Below are positions 17,528 through 26,699 of a stretch of 64,000 bases of DNA, piece by piece. The stretch's first letter is position 1; the number at the start of each line of letters is the position of its first letter. The notes below the pieces were generated by a model that was not told where the DNA came from, did not search any database, and was given only the letters and a program-made list of their open reading frames with translations. This DNA comes from Candidatus Peribacteria bacterium (GTDB taxonomy: Bacteria > Patescibacteriota > Gracilibacteria > UBA1369 > UBA12463), in assembly GCA_943354965.1 (NCBI GenBank), contig CALRDN010000006.1, positions 16,157 to 80,156 of the forward strand, in the 5' to 3' direction. Both the position numbers and the translations under genes were made by a program.

Positions 17528-19309
17528 ATGTGCGGTATTTTTGGATATTTCGGACCGAAAAAGAATGCGACAGAAATCGTTATTGATGGCTTAAAGAAGC
17601 TAGAATATCGTGGTTATGACTCATGGGGAGTCGCCTACAAGACAAAAGATGATATCAAAATTCACAGACAGATTGGAAAAATCGGTGAGGCCCATTTGGT
17701 CGTCGAAGACGTCGAGGGTATCGAAGAGTCCATTGCTATCGGACACTCACGTTGGGCGACGCACGGAGGTGTGACGCAGGCAAACGCGCATCCACATACT
17801 ACCGAAAATCGTGAGATCGTATTGGCACACAATGGTATTATTGAAAATTACCTCGAGCTAAAAGAAGTTCTCGTGCAAAAAGGACACATCTTCACCTCCG
17901 AAACAGACTCTGAAGTTTTAGCGCATCTTATCGAGGAAGAAATGAAAAATGATAGCTTCCTCAACGCAACCAAGAAAGCACTACATCAGGTAGAAGGTCG
18001 CTACGCCGCCCTCGTCATTAGTAAAAAAGAAAACAAAATTATCGCATCCCGAAGAGGATCCCCTCTTATCATTGGCATCGGAGAAGACGGCGAACGATTC
18101 ATCGCATCCGACATCCCAGCATTTCTCAAGCACACGAAAAAAGTGCAGTACTTAGATGATAACGAACTCGTAATTATCGACGCGCAGGCGACAACATTCT
18201 ACAATCTCGAGACAGACCAAGAGGTAGAAAAAAGAACCATCGAAATTGAGTGGACTGAAGAAAGTGCGGAAAAAGGAGACTTCAAGCACTTCATGTTAAA
18301 GGAAATTATGGAGCAGAAAGAAACGCTCTATAGGGCCATAAATCAAGATGCCGGACTTATCGAGCAGGTAGCCGATGCCATAAAAAATGCTTTTGGAACA
18401 TACCTCATCGGTTGCGGAACAGCGGGGAAAGTATGCATGACAGCCGAGTATATGTTTTCATCCATCGCGAAAAAACATGTAAATACCGCCTTTGGCTCAG
18501 AGTTCCCGAACTACCATCACTTTCTCACCAACAAATCGCTCATCATCGCCGTATCGCAATCAGGAGAAACGGCCGATACATTAGAGGCACTAGAAATAGC
18601 AAAAGCAAAAGGCGCAAAAATCATCTCGATCGTAAACGTCGAAACATCCACAATGGCACGCATGTCAGACATCGTAATTCCCATCAAGGCCGGCCCGGAA
18701 AAGGCGGTAGCATCAACAAAGGCGACCACATCGCAATTAGCAATCCTCATGCTCATCGCCTACGCCACAGCAGACAGATTATATAAAGGCAAAGAAATAC
18801 TCGTCAACGCCGCAGGCCAGATTAATGACATGCTTAACCCGCGTTACGAGGAACACATTCAGCAATTGGCGGAAAAAATTCAGCATGCGGAAAGTATGTA
18901 TATCATCGGCCGCGCCTCAAACTATCCAATGGCACTCGAAGCAGCCATCAAACTTCAGGAAGTCTCATACATTCATGCTGAAGGATTCGCCGGTGGAGAG
19001 TTAAAGCATGGACCAATTGCACTTATTAGTCAGGGAACTCCATGTGTTGTACTTGTTGGTCCAGATGAAACGAGAAAGGCGATCCTCAGCAATGCCATGG
19101 AGATCAGGGCTCGCGGTGGATACATTATTGGCGTGTCTCCTCAAAAAGAAGAGGTCTTCGACTACTGGATTCGTGTCCCCGACTGCGAAACCGCCTCCCC
19201 TATCGTCAACATCATTCCTGTTCAAATCCTCGCATATCAACTGGCGTTGCTACGCAAAAACGACCCGGATATGCCAAGAAATCTGGCCAAGAGTGTGACG
19301 GTGAAGTAA
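17528..19309 (+). CDS. glmS: Glutamine--fructose-6-phosphate aminotransferase (isomerizing)
   Basis: A 593-aa enzyme that makes glucosamine-6-phosphate for cell-wall and sugar-nucleotide synthesis. The N-terminal glutaminase begins MCGIFGYFG, exposing the catalytic Cys2 after Met removal, with GHSRWATHG and HNGIIENY as substrate loops. Two SIS isomerase domains follow (GCGTAGKV, SQSGETADTLEAL, and AEGFAGGELKHGPIAL). The end DMPRNLAKSVTVK is the usual GlmS C-terminus. I rejected an in-frame ATG at 17453 inside purQ because Cys must be residue 2. It starts 10 nt after purQ. Confidence 0.97.
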   Translation: MCGIFGYFGPKKNATEIVIDGLKKLEYRGYDSWGVAYKTKDDIKIHRQIGKIGEAHLVVEDVEGIEESIAIGHSRWATHGGVTQANAHPHTTENREIVLAHNGIIENYLELKEVLVQKGHIFTSETDSEVLAHLIEEEMKNDSFLNATKKALHQVEGRYAALVISKKENKIIASRRGSPLIIGIGEDGERFIASDIPAFLKHTKKVQYLDDNELVIIDAQATTFYNLETDQEVEKRTIEIEWTEESAEKGDFKHFMLKEIMEQKETLYRAINQDAGLIEQVADAIKNAFGTYLIGCGTAGKVCMTAEYMFSSIAKKHVNTAFGSEFPNYHHFLTNKSLIIAVSQSGETADTLEALEIAKAKGAKIISIVNVETSTMARMSDIVIPIKAGPEKAVASTKATTSQLAILMLIAYATADRLYKGKEILVNAAGQINDMLNPRYEEHIQQLAEKIQHAESMYIIGRASNYPMALEAAIKLQEVSYIHAEGFAGGELKHGPIALISQGTPCVVLVGPDETRKAILSNAMEIRARGGYIIGVSPQKEEVFDYWIRVPDCETASPIVNIIPVQILAYQLALLRKNDPDMPRNLAKSVTVK

Positions 19310-19408
19310 ATTAGGTATGCGCACGCGGTCTAGCAAGACTGTCCTCGGGGCACACTTTTAGCTTTATCTCAATATTGCAAAATTTGGATATAATTTCATA
19401 AATTAATT

Positions 19409-19422
19409 TCTGCGCGCGCAGA
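19409..19422. repeat. 14-bp GC palindrome upstream of pyk
   Basis: TCTGCGCGCGCAGA is perfectly palindromic and lies in the 210-bp spacer between glmS and pyk, about 100 nt before the pyk start. It is GC-rich in an AT-rich spacer; an operator is possible. Confidence 0.5.
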
Positions 19423-19475
19423 GATTGATATTAGAAATCAAAATATAAATCAAACAACTAGACGTACTCCCATTC

Positions 19476-19496
19476 AAAGCTAAATTATGGTATAAT
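19476..19496 (+). promoter_or_regulatory. extended -10 promoter of pyk
   Basis: TGGTATAAT (-10 box 19491-19496) lies 23 nt before the pyk ATG, with no convincing -35. The recurrent motif AAAGCTAAAT (19476-19485) sits immediately upstream. Confidence 0.65.
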
Positions 19497-19519
19497 ACTC
19501 TCGAAAACAAAATCTCATT

Positions 19520-20938
19520 ATGCTCCACAAAAGAACAAAAATCGTCTGCACCTTAGGGCCGGCATCGTCCGATCTCGTAACGCTCGAAAAAATGATTCGC
19601 GCCGGTATGAACGTGGCACGATTAAATTTCTCACATGGAACCTATCCGCAGTTTGAAAAAATTATAAAAAACATTCGACAACTTTCCAAAAAACTTGATA
19701 CCCCAATTGCCATCCTTCAGGACCTACAGGGTCCAAAAATCCGCATCGGCGAGATGCCGGAAAACGGAGTAGAGATCAAAGCAAATGAAGAAATTATTCT
19801 CTCGACGAATCATGACAAGTTCAGCTCAAAAAATGGGGTGAAAATATTCCCCGTACAGTATAAGGAACTTCATAAAGATGTTACAAAAAACGACCTCATT
19901 CTCATCGACGATGGGCTTATTGAGGTAAAAGTGACAAAGGTAGAAGGCACAAGCATTCACGCCATCGTACAGACAGACGGGGTTATCAAGTCACGCAAAG
20001 GCATCAACGTTCCAACGGCATCTCTTGCAGCAGATCCACTCACCTCAAAAGATCTGGAGGATCTCGCATTCGGCATGAAACATGATGTGGATTACGTAGC
20101 GCTGTCATTCGTAAGAGAAGCATCGGACATCATTCGTCTGAAAAAAATTCTACGCGACAAAAAATGCGCCGCAAAAGTCATGGCCAAAATCGAACGCCAT
20201 GAGGCGGTAAAAAACCTCGAAGAGATCGTAAAAGTCTCCGATGCCCTGATGGTAGCTAGAGGCGATCTCGGAATAGAAATTCCCGCAGAAAACGTACCAA
20301 TTGTACAGAAAAGAACTATTCTATTAGCCAACATATATGGAAAACCGGTAATCACCGCAACGCATATGTTAAACTCGATGATAGAGAATCCGCGAGCAAC
20401 GCGAGCGGAGATTTCTGATGCAGCCAACGCTGTATTCGATCACTCCGACGCCCTCATGCTTTCGAACGAAACAGCCGTAGGAAAATACCCCGTAGAAGCC
20501 GTAGAAACACTCGCGAGAGTAGCTCACGCTACTGAAGAAAATCTGGAAAAGTACGAGCACCTCCTTCCTTTTAAAATCAAAAAATTCGACCTTCCTATCT
20601 CAAGCGCAACGTGTCTCAATGCAACAAAACTCGCAGTAGATATCAATGCCGATTTCATCGTGGCCATATCCCTCAGTGGCTACACGGCTCAGCACATCGC
20701 CAAGCATCGGATCTACAAACCAATCATTACGTTCACAAATAGCGAGAAGGTACGCAATCAACTCGCGCTCGTCTGGGGCCTCAACCACATCTTCGTCAAA
20801 AAAATGAACTTCAAAAATGCCTCACAAGAAGTAGCGCAATTTCTACGCACAGAAAAAATCGCAAAGAAAGGCCAGGAAGTCGTTACGGTCATCAACGCAA
20901 GTAAGGACGAAAATATCATTACAACAACAATTATTTAG
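19520..20938 (+). CDS. pyk: Pyruvate kinase
   Basis: A 472-aa glycolytic enzyme converting phosphoenolpyruvate and ADP to pyruvate and ATP. RTKIVCTLGPASS and GMNVARLNFSHG form the N-terminal active site, VMAKIERHEAV holds the catalytic Lys, ARGDLGIE the metal site, and TATHMLNSMIENPRATRAE the signature helix. The beta-barrel B domain (about 70-165) is present. The C-terminal regulatory domain is of normal size with no phosphohistidine domain. It has its own extended -10 promoter and precedes ruvC. Confidence 0.97.
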   Translation: MLHKRTKIVCTLGPASSDLVTLEKMIRAGMNVARLNFSHGTYPQFEKIIKNIRQLSKKLDTPIAILQDLQGPKIRIGEMPENGVEIKANEEIILSTNHDKFSSKNGVKIFPVQYKELHKDVTKNDLILIDDGLIEVKVTKVEGTSIHAIVQTDGVIKSRKGINVPTASLAADPLTSKDLEDLAFGMKHDVDYVALSFVREASDIIRLKKILRDKKCAAKVMAKIERHEAVKNLEEIVKVSDALMVARGDLGIEIPAENVPIVQKRTILLANIYGKPVITATHMLNSMIENPRATRAEISDAANAVFDHSDALMLSNETAVGKYPVEAVETLARVAHATEENLEKYEHLLPFKIKKFDLPISSATCLNATKLAVDINADFIVAISLSGYTAQHIAKHRIYKPIITFTNSEKVRNQLALVWGLNHIFVKKMNFKNASQEVAQFLRTEKIAKKGQEVVTVINASKDENIITTTII

Positions 20939-20951
20939 CAGCAATCCCAAT

Positions 20952-20979
20952 TTGCAGCTTCTTCAATTTACGGTATACT
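20952..20979 (+). promoter_or_regulatory. promoter of the ruvC-led gene group
   Basis: TTGCAG (20952-20957), 16-nt spacer, TATACT (20974-20979) preceded by CGG. The ruvC ATG lies 24 nt after the -10 box. The closely spaced genes from ruvC to manC could all be read from here. Confidence 0.6.
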
Positions 20980-21003
20980 TGCGGCGTATAAAACCTCACC
21001 TTT

Positions 21004-21495
21004 ATGCGCATAATTGGAATAGATCCGGGGACAGCAAGAACGGGGTACGCGATTGTAGAAATACGCGGACGAGACTCCCATGTACTCGATCTCGGATGTA
21101 TCACTACGGAGAAAACCCAGACACAAGCCGAAAAACTCCTAGAGATAGCAAGCAATATTGAAGAATTGATTGAAAAATGGCATCCGGATCAGGCCGCGAT
21201 CGAACGACTTTTTTTCTCGCAAAATGTGACAACAGCAGTAACAGTAGCACAGGCTCGCGGGGTAATCTTGGAGACAATCGCACGCCGAGGAATCGCCCAT
21301 AGTGAGTATCTTCCACGCGAAATTAAATTATCTGTATGCGGAAACGGTGGAGCTGATAAAAAAGCAGTGCAAAAAATGGTTCAAATACTATGTAATCTCA
21401 AGGCGATACCGCAAATTGACGACGCGGCCGATGCCATAGCGGTCGCACTCTGCCACGCTCAGCACAGCGCATACCAACAACTACTCCGAACATAA
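21004..21495 (+). CDS. ruvC: Crossover junction endodeoxyribonuclease RuvC
   Basis: A 163-aa Holliday-junction resolvase with an RNase H fold. The acidic catalytic residues are visible: Asp7 in IIGIDPGTARTGYAI, Glu in AIERLFFSQNVTTAV and the Asp pair in IDDAADAIAVALCHA. It cleaves junctions processed by RuvAB. Length is close to E. coli RuvC (173 aa). The TPR protein starts 4 nt downstream. Confidence 0.95.
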   Translation: MRIIGIDPGTARTGYAIVEIRGRDSHVLDLGCITTEKTQTQAEKLLEIASNIEELIEKWHPDQAAIERLFFSQNVTTAVTVAQARGVILETIARRGIAHSEYLPREIKLSVCGNGGADKKAVQKMVQILCNLKAIPQIDDAADAIAVALCHAQHSAYQQLLRT

Positions 21496-21499
21496 TTTC

Positions 21500-23104
21500 A
21501 TGAAAAAATACACTCCAATAATTGCCGCAACCGCCATCAGTGGATTAATCATTACCGGATTATTCGCTACTGGAATTTTGCAGTACAAAGAAAATGTAGC
21601 TCCGAAAAAAACAATCACACTCGACCAGGTTACAAAAGACACCTCCTCGAAACCTGACTCCCTGACATACCTGCAACACATGCAGCAAGGAGATGACTAT
21701 GCGAAAAAGAATATGACAACCCTAGCTATAAATGAATATATCGCCGCAAATCAGCAGCAAACAGAAAATGCGGAGCCCTACTTAAAAATAGGAAGACTTC
21801 TTTTAGCGGAAAAAAACTACACAAAAGCTCAAGAAATCTACCAGCAACTCCTCATGAAGGAAAAAGATAATCAGGAGGCAAATCTCTACCTGGTGAAAAC
21901 GTACATCATGCTTCGGAATATAGAAAAAGCGCGCGACCTCCTGCAAACATTACCAGAGAGCCAAACAAAACTATATTACACGGGAATAATAGCAGCCTAT
22001 TTCGGACAATATGATGCAGCGAAGGCAAGCCTCAATGCAGCATCAACCATAGTAGGAGGATCCCCTGACATCATCTCTAAGGCAAAAAATGTATTATCGG
22101 TATTTGATGAATATGGCACCAACCAAGGAAGCCCTGAAATCTTCCTCAAGACATTATTAGCAAAAAGTTTCAATCAAGTTGGCGAGTACACACTCACGAT
22201 TCCCCTACTCTTCAATGTGGTAAAAGAAAAAAAAGACTATCGTGATGCATGGATTCTCTTGGGCTACGCCTATCTCAATACCGACGATAACAAAAACGCC
22301 ATCGACGCCCTCGAAGAAGCGAAAAAATTAGATAAAAATAAACCGGAAACACTCTTCTTCCTCGGACTGAGTTATAGCGCTAACAATCAAAAAGATCTCG
22401 CCGCTCAATACATAGCAGAGGCGATAGACAAAGGATTTGAGCCAAAAATTCAAGCACAGCAAAAACTAGCAGAAATATATATGGAGTTAAAAGATTACGA
22501 AAAAGCAGCACTCAGATACGAAGCGGTAGTAGCTCTCAACGACACCAACATCAACTACTATGTGCGACCAATGTGGCTGTATATTGAAAAACTGAATCGA
22601 CCGGAAAAAGCCCTCGCACTCGCCAAAAAAGCGATCGAAAAACATCCGAATAGTGGAATGGCCTACAATTTAGTAGGATGGGCACAAATCAATTTGAAAG
22701 ATTACGATCAGGCAAAGCAATTCCTAACAAAAGCCGTAGAACTCGACCCAAGTCTCGCTGCGGCATACCTCAATCTCGGAACCTTACACGAAAAACTCGC
22801 CAACATCGACGTCGCAAAAGAATACTATCGAACCGCATTCCGACTGGGAGAAGGAAGCTCCATAGGCGATTCTGCCGCAGATTCATATAATCGATTAATC
22901 GCGCTTAAAAATCCTACACCAGTAATCAGCACATTAGGGCAAGCAAACGTCCTACAGCCACTCTCTACAGCACCCGCAATAACTCCAATGTCAAAACCTG
23001 CATCACTATCCCCTTCCGATTTTGTTCCAAAATTCAAACTTCCAGAAAACGAAAATACTCCTGTACTTACTCCAAAACTTCAGCCCCTAAATACTACACC
23101 TTAA
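21500..23104 (+). CDS. Membrane-anchored TPR-repeat protein
   Basis: A 534-aa protein with one N-terminal hydrophobic segment (about 8-27) acting as signal anchor. From about 50 to 475 it consists of tetratricopeptide repeats; clear units include EPYLKIGRLLLAEKNYTKAQ, AWILLGYAYLNTDDNKNAID and AAYLNLGTLHEKLANIDVAK. The last ~55 residues are Pro/Thr/Ser-rich and probably unstructured. TPR arrays bind partner proteins; the place next to prepilin peptidase would fit a pilus or envelope assembly factor, but that is inference. The spacing to pilD is 9 nt. Confidence 0.85.
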   Translation: MKKYTPIIAATAISGLIITGLFATGILQYKENVAPKKTITLDQVTKDTSSKPDSLTYLQHMQQGDDYAKKNMTTLAINEYIAANQQQTENAEPYLKIGRLLLAEKNYTKAQEIYQQLLMKEKDNQEANLYLVKTYIMLRNIEKARDLLQTLPESQTKLYYTGIIAAYFGQYDAAKASLNAASTIVGGSPDIISKAKNVLSVFDEYGTNQGSPEIFLKTLLAKSFNQVGEYTLTIPLLFNVVKEKKDYRDAWILLGYAYLNTDDNKNAIDALEEAKKLDKNKPETLFFLGLSYSANNQKDLAAQYIAEAIDKGFEPKIQAQQKLAEIYMELKDYEKAALRYEAVVALNDTNINYYVRPMWLYIEKLNRPEKALALAKKAIEKHPNSGMAYNLVGWAQINLKDYDQAKQFLTKAVELDPSLAAAYLNLGTLHEKLANIDVAKEYYRTAFRLGEGSSIGDSAADSYNRLIALKNPTPVISTLGQANVLQPLSTAPAITPMSKPASLSPSDFVPKFKLPENENTPVLTPKLQPLNTTP

Positions 23105-23113
23105 ATAATTATC

Positions 23114-23929
23114 ATGGATATTTTTATAGGAGTTATATTGTTCTACTTAGGCGCCGGACTTGGAAGTTTTCTCAGCGTCGTTATATACCGCACTCGCCAT
23201 GAGATAGCGGGAATTTTCCTAGGAAGATCGCAATGCACTCATTGCAAAAAACCGCTCGTCGCCATCGATCTTTTGCCAATCATTAGCTATGTCGGACTTC
23301 AGGGAAGATGCCGCTACTGCAAAAACAAAATATCACCACTCTACGTCTGGATTGAGATAATTTCAGGCCTCGTATGTACACTCCTTTATTTCAAATATCC
23401 GTTCCTGAATGTCGAACTATCAACCATACTTCCGATAATCAATGGACCCCTCTTTCTCGAATTCATTCGCTACGAACTAATATCTCTTTCACTCATCGCC
23501 ATATTTTTCTATGACCTCCTCTATCAGGAAATACCCGATATTTTTACCTACACAGGAATCGTACTCGCACTAATCGGTAACTTGATTAGCGGAAATCCCC
23601 TGCCCCAAAACTACATTACGGGCGCTGCATTCGGAGCTATCTTCTTTGAGATACAAATTCTCGTATCGAGAGGAAAGTGGGTAGGAACAGGAGATGTAAT
23701 TCTGGGACTCCTGATGGGTATCGTACTCGGCTGGGAGAAGCTCATCGTAGCACTTTTTCTGGCATATCTCATTGGCGCCATATTCTCAATTGGCCTACTC
23801 ATCGCCAAAAAAGCCTCCGCAGGATCAAAAATACCCTTTGCTCCCTTTCTGGTTACAGGTACAATCCTGAGCGTACTTTTCGGCTCACAGCTGATCGATT
23901 GGTACATAAAGATACTTTTTCAGGGCTAA
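23114..23929 (+). CDS. pilD: Type IV prepilin peptidase / N-methyltransferase
   Basis: A 271-aa polytopic membrane aspartyl protease (A24 family) that cleaves and N-methylates type IV prepilins. The N-terminal cytoplasmic zinc motif has paired cysteines Cys41/Cys44 and Cys66/Cys69. The catalytic aspartates are Asp134 (FFYDLLYQEIPD) and Asp194 in the GxGD motif GTGDVILG. About eight transmembrane segments are predicted by eye. Its presence implies pilin-like substrates elsewhere in the genome. It lies between the TPR protein and gpmI in a tightly packed run. Confidence 0.94.
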   Translation: MDIFIGVILFYLGAGLGSFLSVVIYRTRHEIAGIFLGRSQCTHCKKPLVAIDLLPIISYVGLQGRCRYCKNKISPLYVWIEIISGLVCTLLYFKYPFLNVELSTILPIINGPLFLEFIRYELISLSLIAIFFYDLLYQEIPDIFTYTGIVLALIGNLISGNPLPQNYITGAAFGAIFFEIQILVSRGKWVGTGDVILGLLMGIVLGWEKLIVALFLAYLIGAIFSIGLLIAKKASAGSKIPFAPFLVTGTILSVLFGSQLIDWYIKILFQG

Positions 23930-23935
23930 TCTCAT

Positions 23936-25537
23936 ATGGAACAACCGAAACACAAAGCGCTACTCATTATCCTCGATGGTTTTGGTGAGGGGAAAGATTA
24001 TGAAGGGAACGCTATCACTCGAGCAAAAACTCCAAACATCGATAGGCTGCGAAGTGATTACCCCTTCTCGTTATTAAAATGTCACGGCAATGCCGTTGGC
24101 CTACCGGAAAAGACTCAAGGAGGATCCGAGGTCGGCCACTTCACGATGGGCGCCGGAAGAATCGTCTATCAGTCGCTAGAAACTATAAATCACTCAATCA
24201 AAGATAAAACTTTTTTTGAAAAGAAACCGCTTCTCGATGCTTGTGAATATGTGAAGAAAACGCCGAAAGCTGCACTCCAGCAGGAGCGTCCCTTGGGGGC
24301 ACTACATCTACTCGGAATGATTTCCGACCAGGGTGTTCATGCAACGATAGAGCATCTCTACACTCTCCTCAAATTAGCAAAAGACCAAGGCATTACCAAA
24401 ACCTATATCCATGCCATTACCGACGGAAGAGACGTACCAGAGAGAAGTGCGCAAACATACATCAAAGCCCTACAAGAAAAAATCGCCGAGCTCGGCATGG
24501 GAAAGGGATCTACAACAGAAGCCGTAATTGCAACTATTTGCGGACGTTACTTCGCCATGGATCGAGACAATAACTGGGACCGTACAGAACAGGCATACAA
24601 CCTAATCGTCAGCGGAAAAGGAATACACGAAGAAGATCCAATTGAGGCCATAAAAAATGCCTATAGCCGAGGAGTAAAAACTGACTACTATATGGATCCA
24701 ATTATCATCGATGAATATGCTGAGCACGCAACCATTCGAGATAAAGACGCCGTAATATTTTTCAATTTCAGAACAGACAGAACGCGACAATTAACATATA
24801 GCTTCACGCGCGAAGAGGAAATAGGTTTCACTCCTGAAAAAACAGTGAATCCATTTTTCATATGTATGGGGAACTACTCCAAAAAAGCCCCGGTAGTGTT
24901 TGGAACGCAAGTAGTGCCAAACAATCTCGGAAAAGTAATTTCTGATAATGGCCTTCATCAGCTACGAATCGGGGAAACAGAAAAATATGCGCATGTGACC
25001 TACTTCTTTAATAATCAAATTCAAGAACCCTTCGCGAATGAAGACCGAATTCTCATAGACTCAAAAAAAGCTCCATCATATGCACAGGTACCCGAGATGA
25101 GTGCCCATGAAATAACTGAAAGACTTATCAAAGAAATGGAATCAGGAAAATATGAAGTCATTGTTGTTAACTTTGCCAATGGCGATTTGGTGGGACATTC
25201 AGGCGATTTCACCGCCTCCGTGAAGGCGGTGGAAGTTCTCGATGAGTGTATAGGAAAAATCACAACAGCCGGACTCAAAGAAAATTATGACACACTCATT
25301 ACAGGAGATCATGGCAATGTCGAATACATGATATATGACGAAGGCGCTGAAAAAGGCCAACCTTGCCCTTCCCATACGCGCAATCCCGTTCCTCTCTTTC
25401 TCATATCTAATACATACAAAACCTCAAAATTGAATAACGGCGAGCTGAAAGACGTCGCAACAACACTTCTCGCTTTGCTTGAAATTCCAAAACCCGCAGA
25501 AATGACCGGAGAAAACCTCATTACCCCACACGCATGA
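23936..25537 (+). CDS. gpmI: 2,3-bisphosphoglycerate-independent phosphoglycerate mutase
   Basis: A 533-aa glycolytic enzyme interconverting 3- and 2-phosphoglycerate, alkaline phosphatase superfamily. The start has LIILDGFGEG, the phosphorylated serine is Ser64 in GGSEVGHFTMGAGR, and metal ligands are in DGRDVPERS, FANGDLVGHSGDF and TGDHGNVEYM. Compared with Bacillus enzymes there is an extra ~9-residue segment (LQQERPLGA) just before LHLLGMISDQGVH. It is encoded by a short repeat also found in dnaG and at 56.65 kb (see separate entry). The stop codon overlaps the manC start as ATGA. Confidence 0.95.
   Translation: MEQPKHKALLIILDGFGEGKDYEGNAITRAKTPNIDRLRSDYPFSLLKCHGNAVGLPEKTQGGSEVGHFTMGAGRIVYQSLETINHSIKDKTFFEKKPLLDACEYVKKTPKAALQQERPLGALHLLGMISDQGVHATIEHLYTLLKLAKDQGITKTYIHAITDGRDVPERSAQTYIKALQEKIAELGMGKGSTTEAVIATICGRYFAMDRDNNWDRTEQAYNLIVSGKGIHEEDPIEAIKNAYSRGVKTDYYMDPIIIDEYAEHATIRDKDAVIFFNFRTDRTRQLTYSFTREEEIGFTPEKTVNPFFICMGNYSKKAPVVFGTQVVPNNLGKVISDNGLHQLRIGETEKYAHVTYFFNNQIQEPFANEDRILIDSKKAPSYAQVPEMSAHEITERLIKEMESGKYEVIVVNFANGDLVGHSGDFTASVKAVEVLDECIGKITTAGLKENYDTLITGDHGNVEYMIYDEGAEKGQPCPSHTRNPVPLFLISNTYKTSKLNNGELKDVATTLLALLEIPKPAEMTGENLITPHA
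24271..24302 (+). repeat. short palindromic repeat inserted in gpmI, with 5-bp flanking direct repeat
   Basis: CCAGCAGG-AGC-GTCCCTTGGGGG occupies 24276-24298. The 22 nt at 24276-24297 are bracketed by GCACT at 24271-24275 and 24298-24302. Removing the 22 nt plus one GCACT deletes exactly 9 codons and restores a K-A-A-L-H-L-L-G junction like that of Bacillus GpmI. This looks like an in-frame insertion with target-site duplication. Confidence 0.65.
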
Positions 25538-26619
25538 AAATCGTCATTCTCGCCGGAGGTACCGGCACGCGTCTCTGGCCGCTTTCACGACAAAAAAAAC
25601 CGAAACAGCTCCAAAGCTTCGTGAGCAATGCAACATTGTTACAAGAAACGCTCAAGCGGGTAAATTTCGTCAAACCATCAGATATATATATCGCTACCAA
25701 CGAAAACTTTCTCAAGGAGGTGAAGATACAAGCAAAAGCATTCCGCATTCCACAAAAAAACTTCATTATCGAACCAGCCCTCAGGGACACCGCTCCATGT
25801 ATTGGGCTTGCTGCAACCTATTTGAAAAAACATGGATTTGGAGAAGAAGTGATGGCAATCATCTATGCCGACCATATGGTCCAGAACAAAAAAGAATTTG
25901 AAAAACTTCTCAAAATAGCAGAAAAAATAGCAAAAACAGAAAACACGCTCAACATCATCGAGGTGAAAGCAAAGTTTCCAAGCGTACATCTAGGCTATGT
26001 AAAAATAGGAAAAATCCTCAAGCAAGTAGACGGAATCGACATCTACCAATTCGAAAAATTTACCGAAAAGCCAAATCTGGAAACAGCGAAAAAATTCCTC
26101 TCTTCCTATAAGTACCTCTGGAATACCGGATTTTATGTCTGGAAGGTAAATACAATTTTACATAAATATGCCGAATATCTTCCTGCAACCAAAGCTCGAC
26201 TGGATATCATTAGCAAAACCATAGGGACGTCAAAAGAAAAGGCAACACTCAAGACCCAATATCCTCTCTGTGAAAAAATCTCTATCGATTATGGTATTAT
26301 GGAGAAGGTAGATCCAAAAGAAGTCAGGATCGTTCCCGGAGACCTGGGGTGGAGCGATATTGGAACGTGGGAGGCTATATATGACGAGCTCACTATTGAA
26401 TCAAAGGATAACCTCATCAAAGCTGATCATATCGGCATAGATACCCAAAGCAGCCTGATTTACGGAAATGGCTCAAAGCTGATTGTTACCATAGGACTCA
26501 AAGACCTCGTCATCGTAGACACCTCCGACGCACTTCTCATCTGCCAAAAAGGACGAAGTCAGGATGTGAAGAAAATAGTCGAGCAGCTTCAAAAAGAAGG
26601 AAAAAAGAGCTTATTATAA
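25534..26619 (+). CDS. manC: Mannose-1-phosphate guanylyltransferase
   Basis: A 361-aa nucleotidyltransferase making GDP-mannose from mannose-1-phosphate and GTP. The start MKIVILAGGTGTRLWPLSR is the nucleotide-binding signature; FTEKPNLETAKKFL and YLWNTGFYVWK are conserved sugar-binding motifs and LGWSDIGTWEAIYDEL is diagnostic for ManC. The separate phosphomannose isomerase cupin domain of long ManC proteins is absent; a stand-alone cupin of that type lies at 27443. The start overlaps the gpmI stop (ATGA), indicating coupling. Confidence 0.92.
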   Translation: MKIVILAGGTGTRLWPLSRQKKPKQLQSFVSNATLLQETLKRVNFVKPSDIYIATNENFLKEVKIQAKAFRIPQKNFIIEPALRDTAPCIGLAATYLKKHGFGEEVMAIIYADHMVQNKKEFEKLLKIAEKIAKTENTLNIIEVKAKFPSVHLGYVKIGKILKQVDGIDIYQFEKFTEKPNLETAKKFLSSYKYLWNTGFYVWKVNTILHKYAEYLPATKARLDIISKTIGTSKEKATLKTQYPLCEKISIDYGIMEKVDPKEVRIVPGDLGWSDIGTWEAIYDELTIESKDNLIKADHIGIDTQSSLIYGNGSKLIVTIGLKDLVIVDTSDALLICQKGRSQDVKKIVEQLQKEGKKSLL

Positions 26620-26637
26620 AAAACGCAAGGACAACCC

Positions 26638-26666
26638 TTGACAAGATAGGCAAAACAATAGATAAT
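26638..26666 (+). promoter_or_regulatory. sigma70 promoter of the lipoprotein gene
   Basis: TTGACA (26638-26643), 17-nt spacer, GATAAT (26661-26666). The -35 is a perfect consensus; the start codon is 33 nt downstream of the -10 box. Confidence 0.75.
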
Positions 26667-26699
26667 TGTGCCTCCTATTTTCAATAACACAAGAATCAT

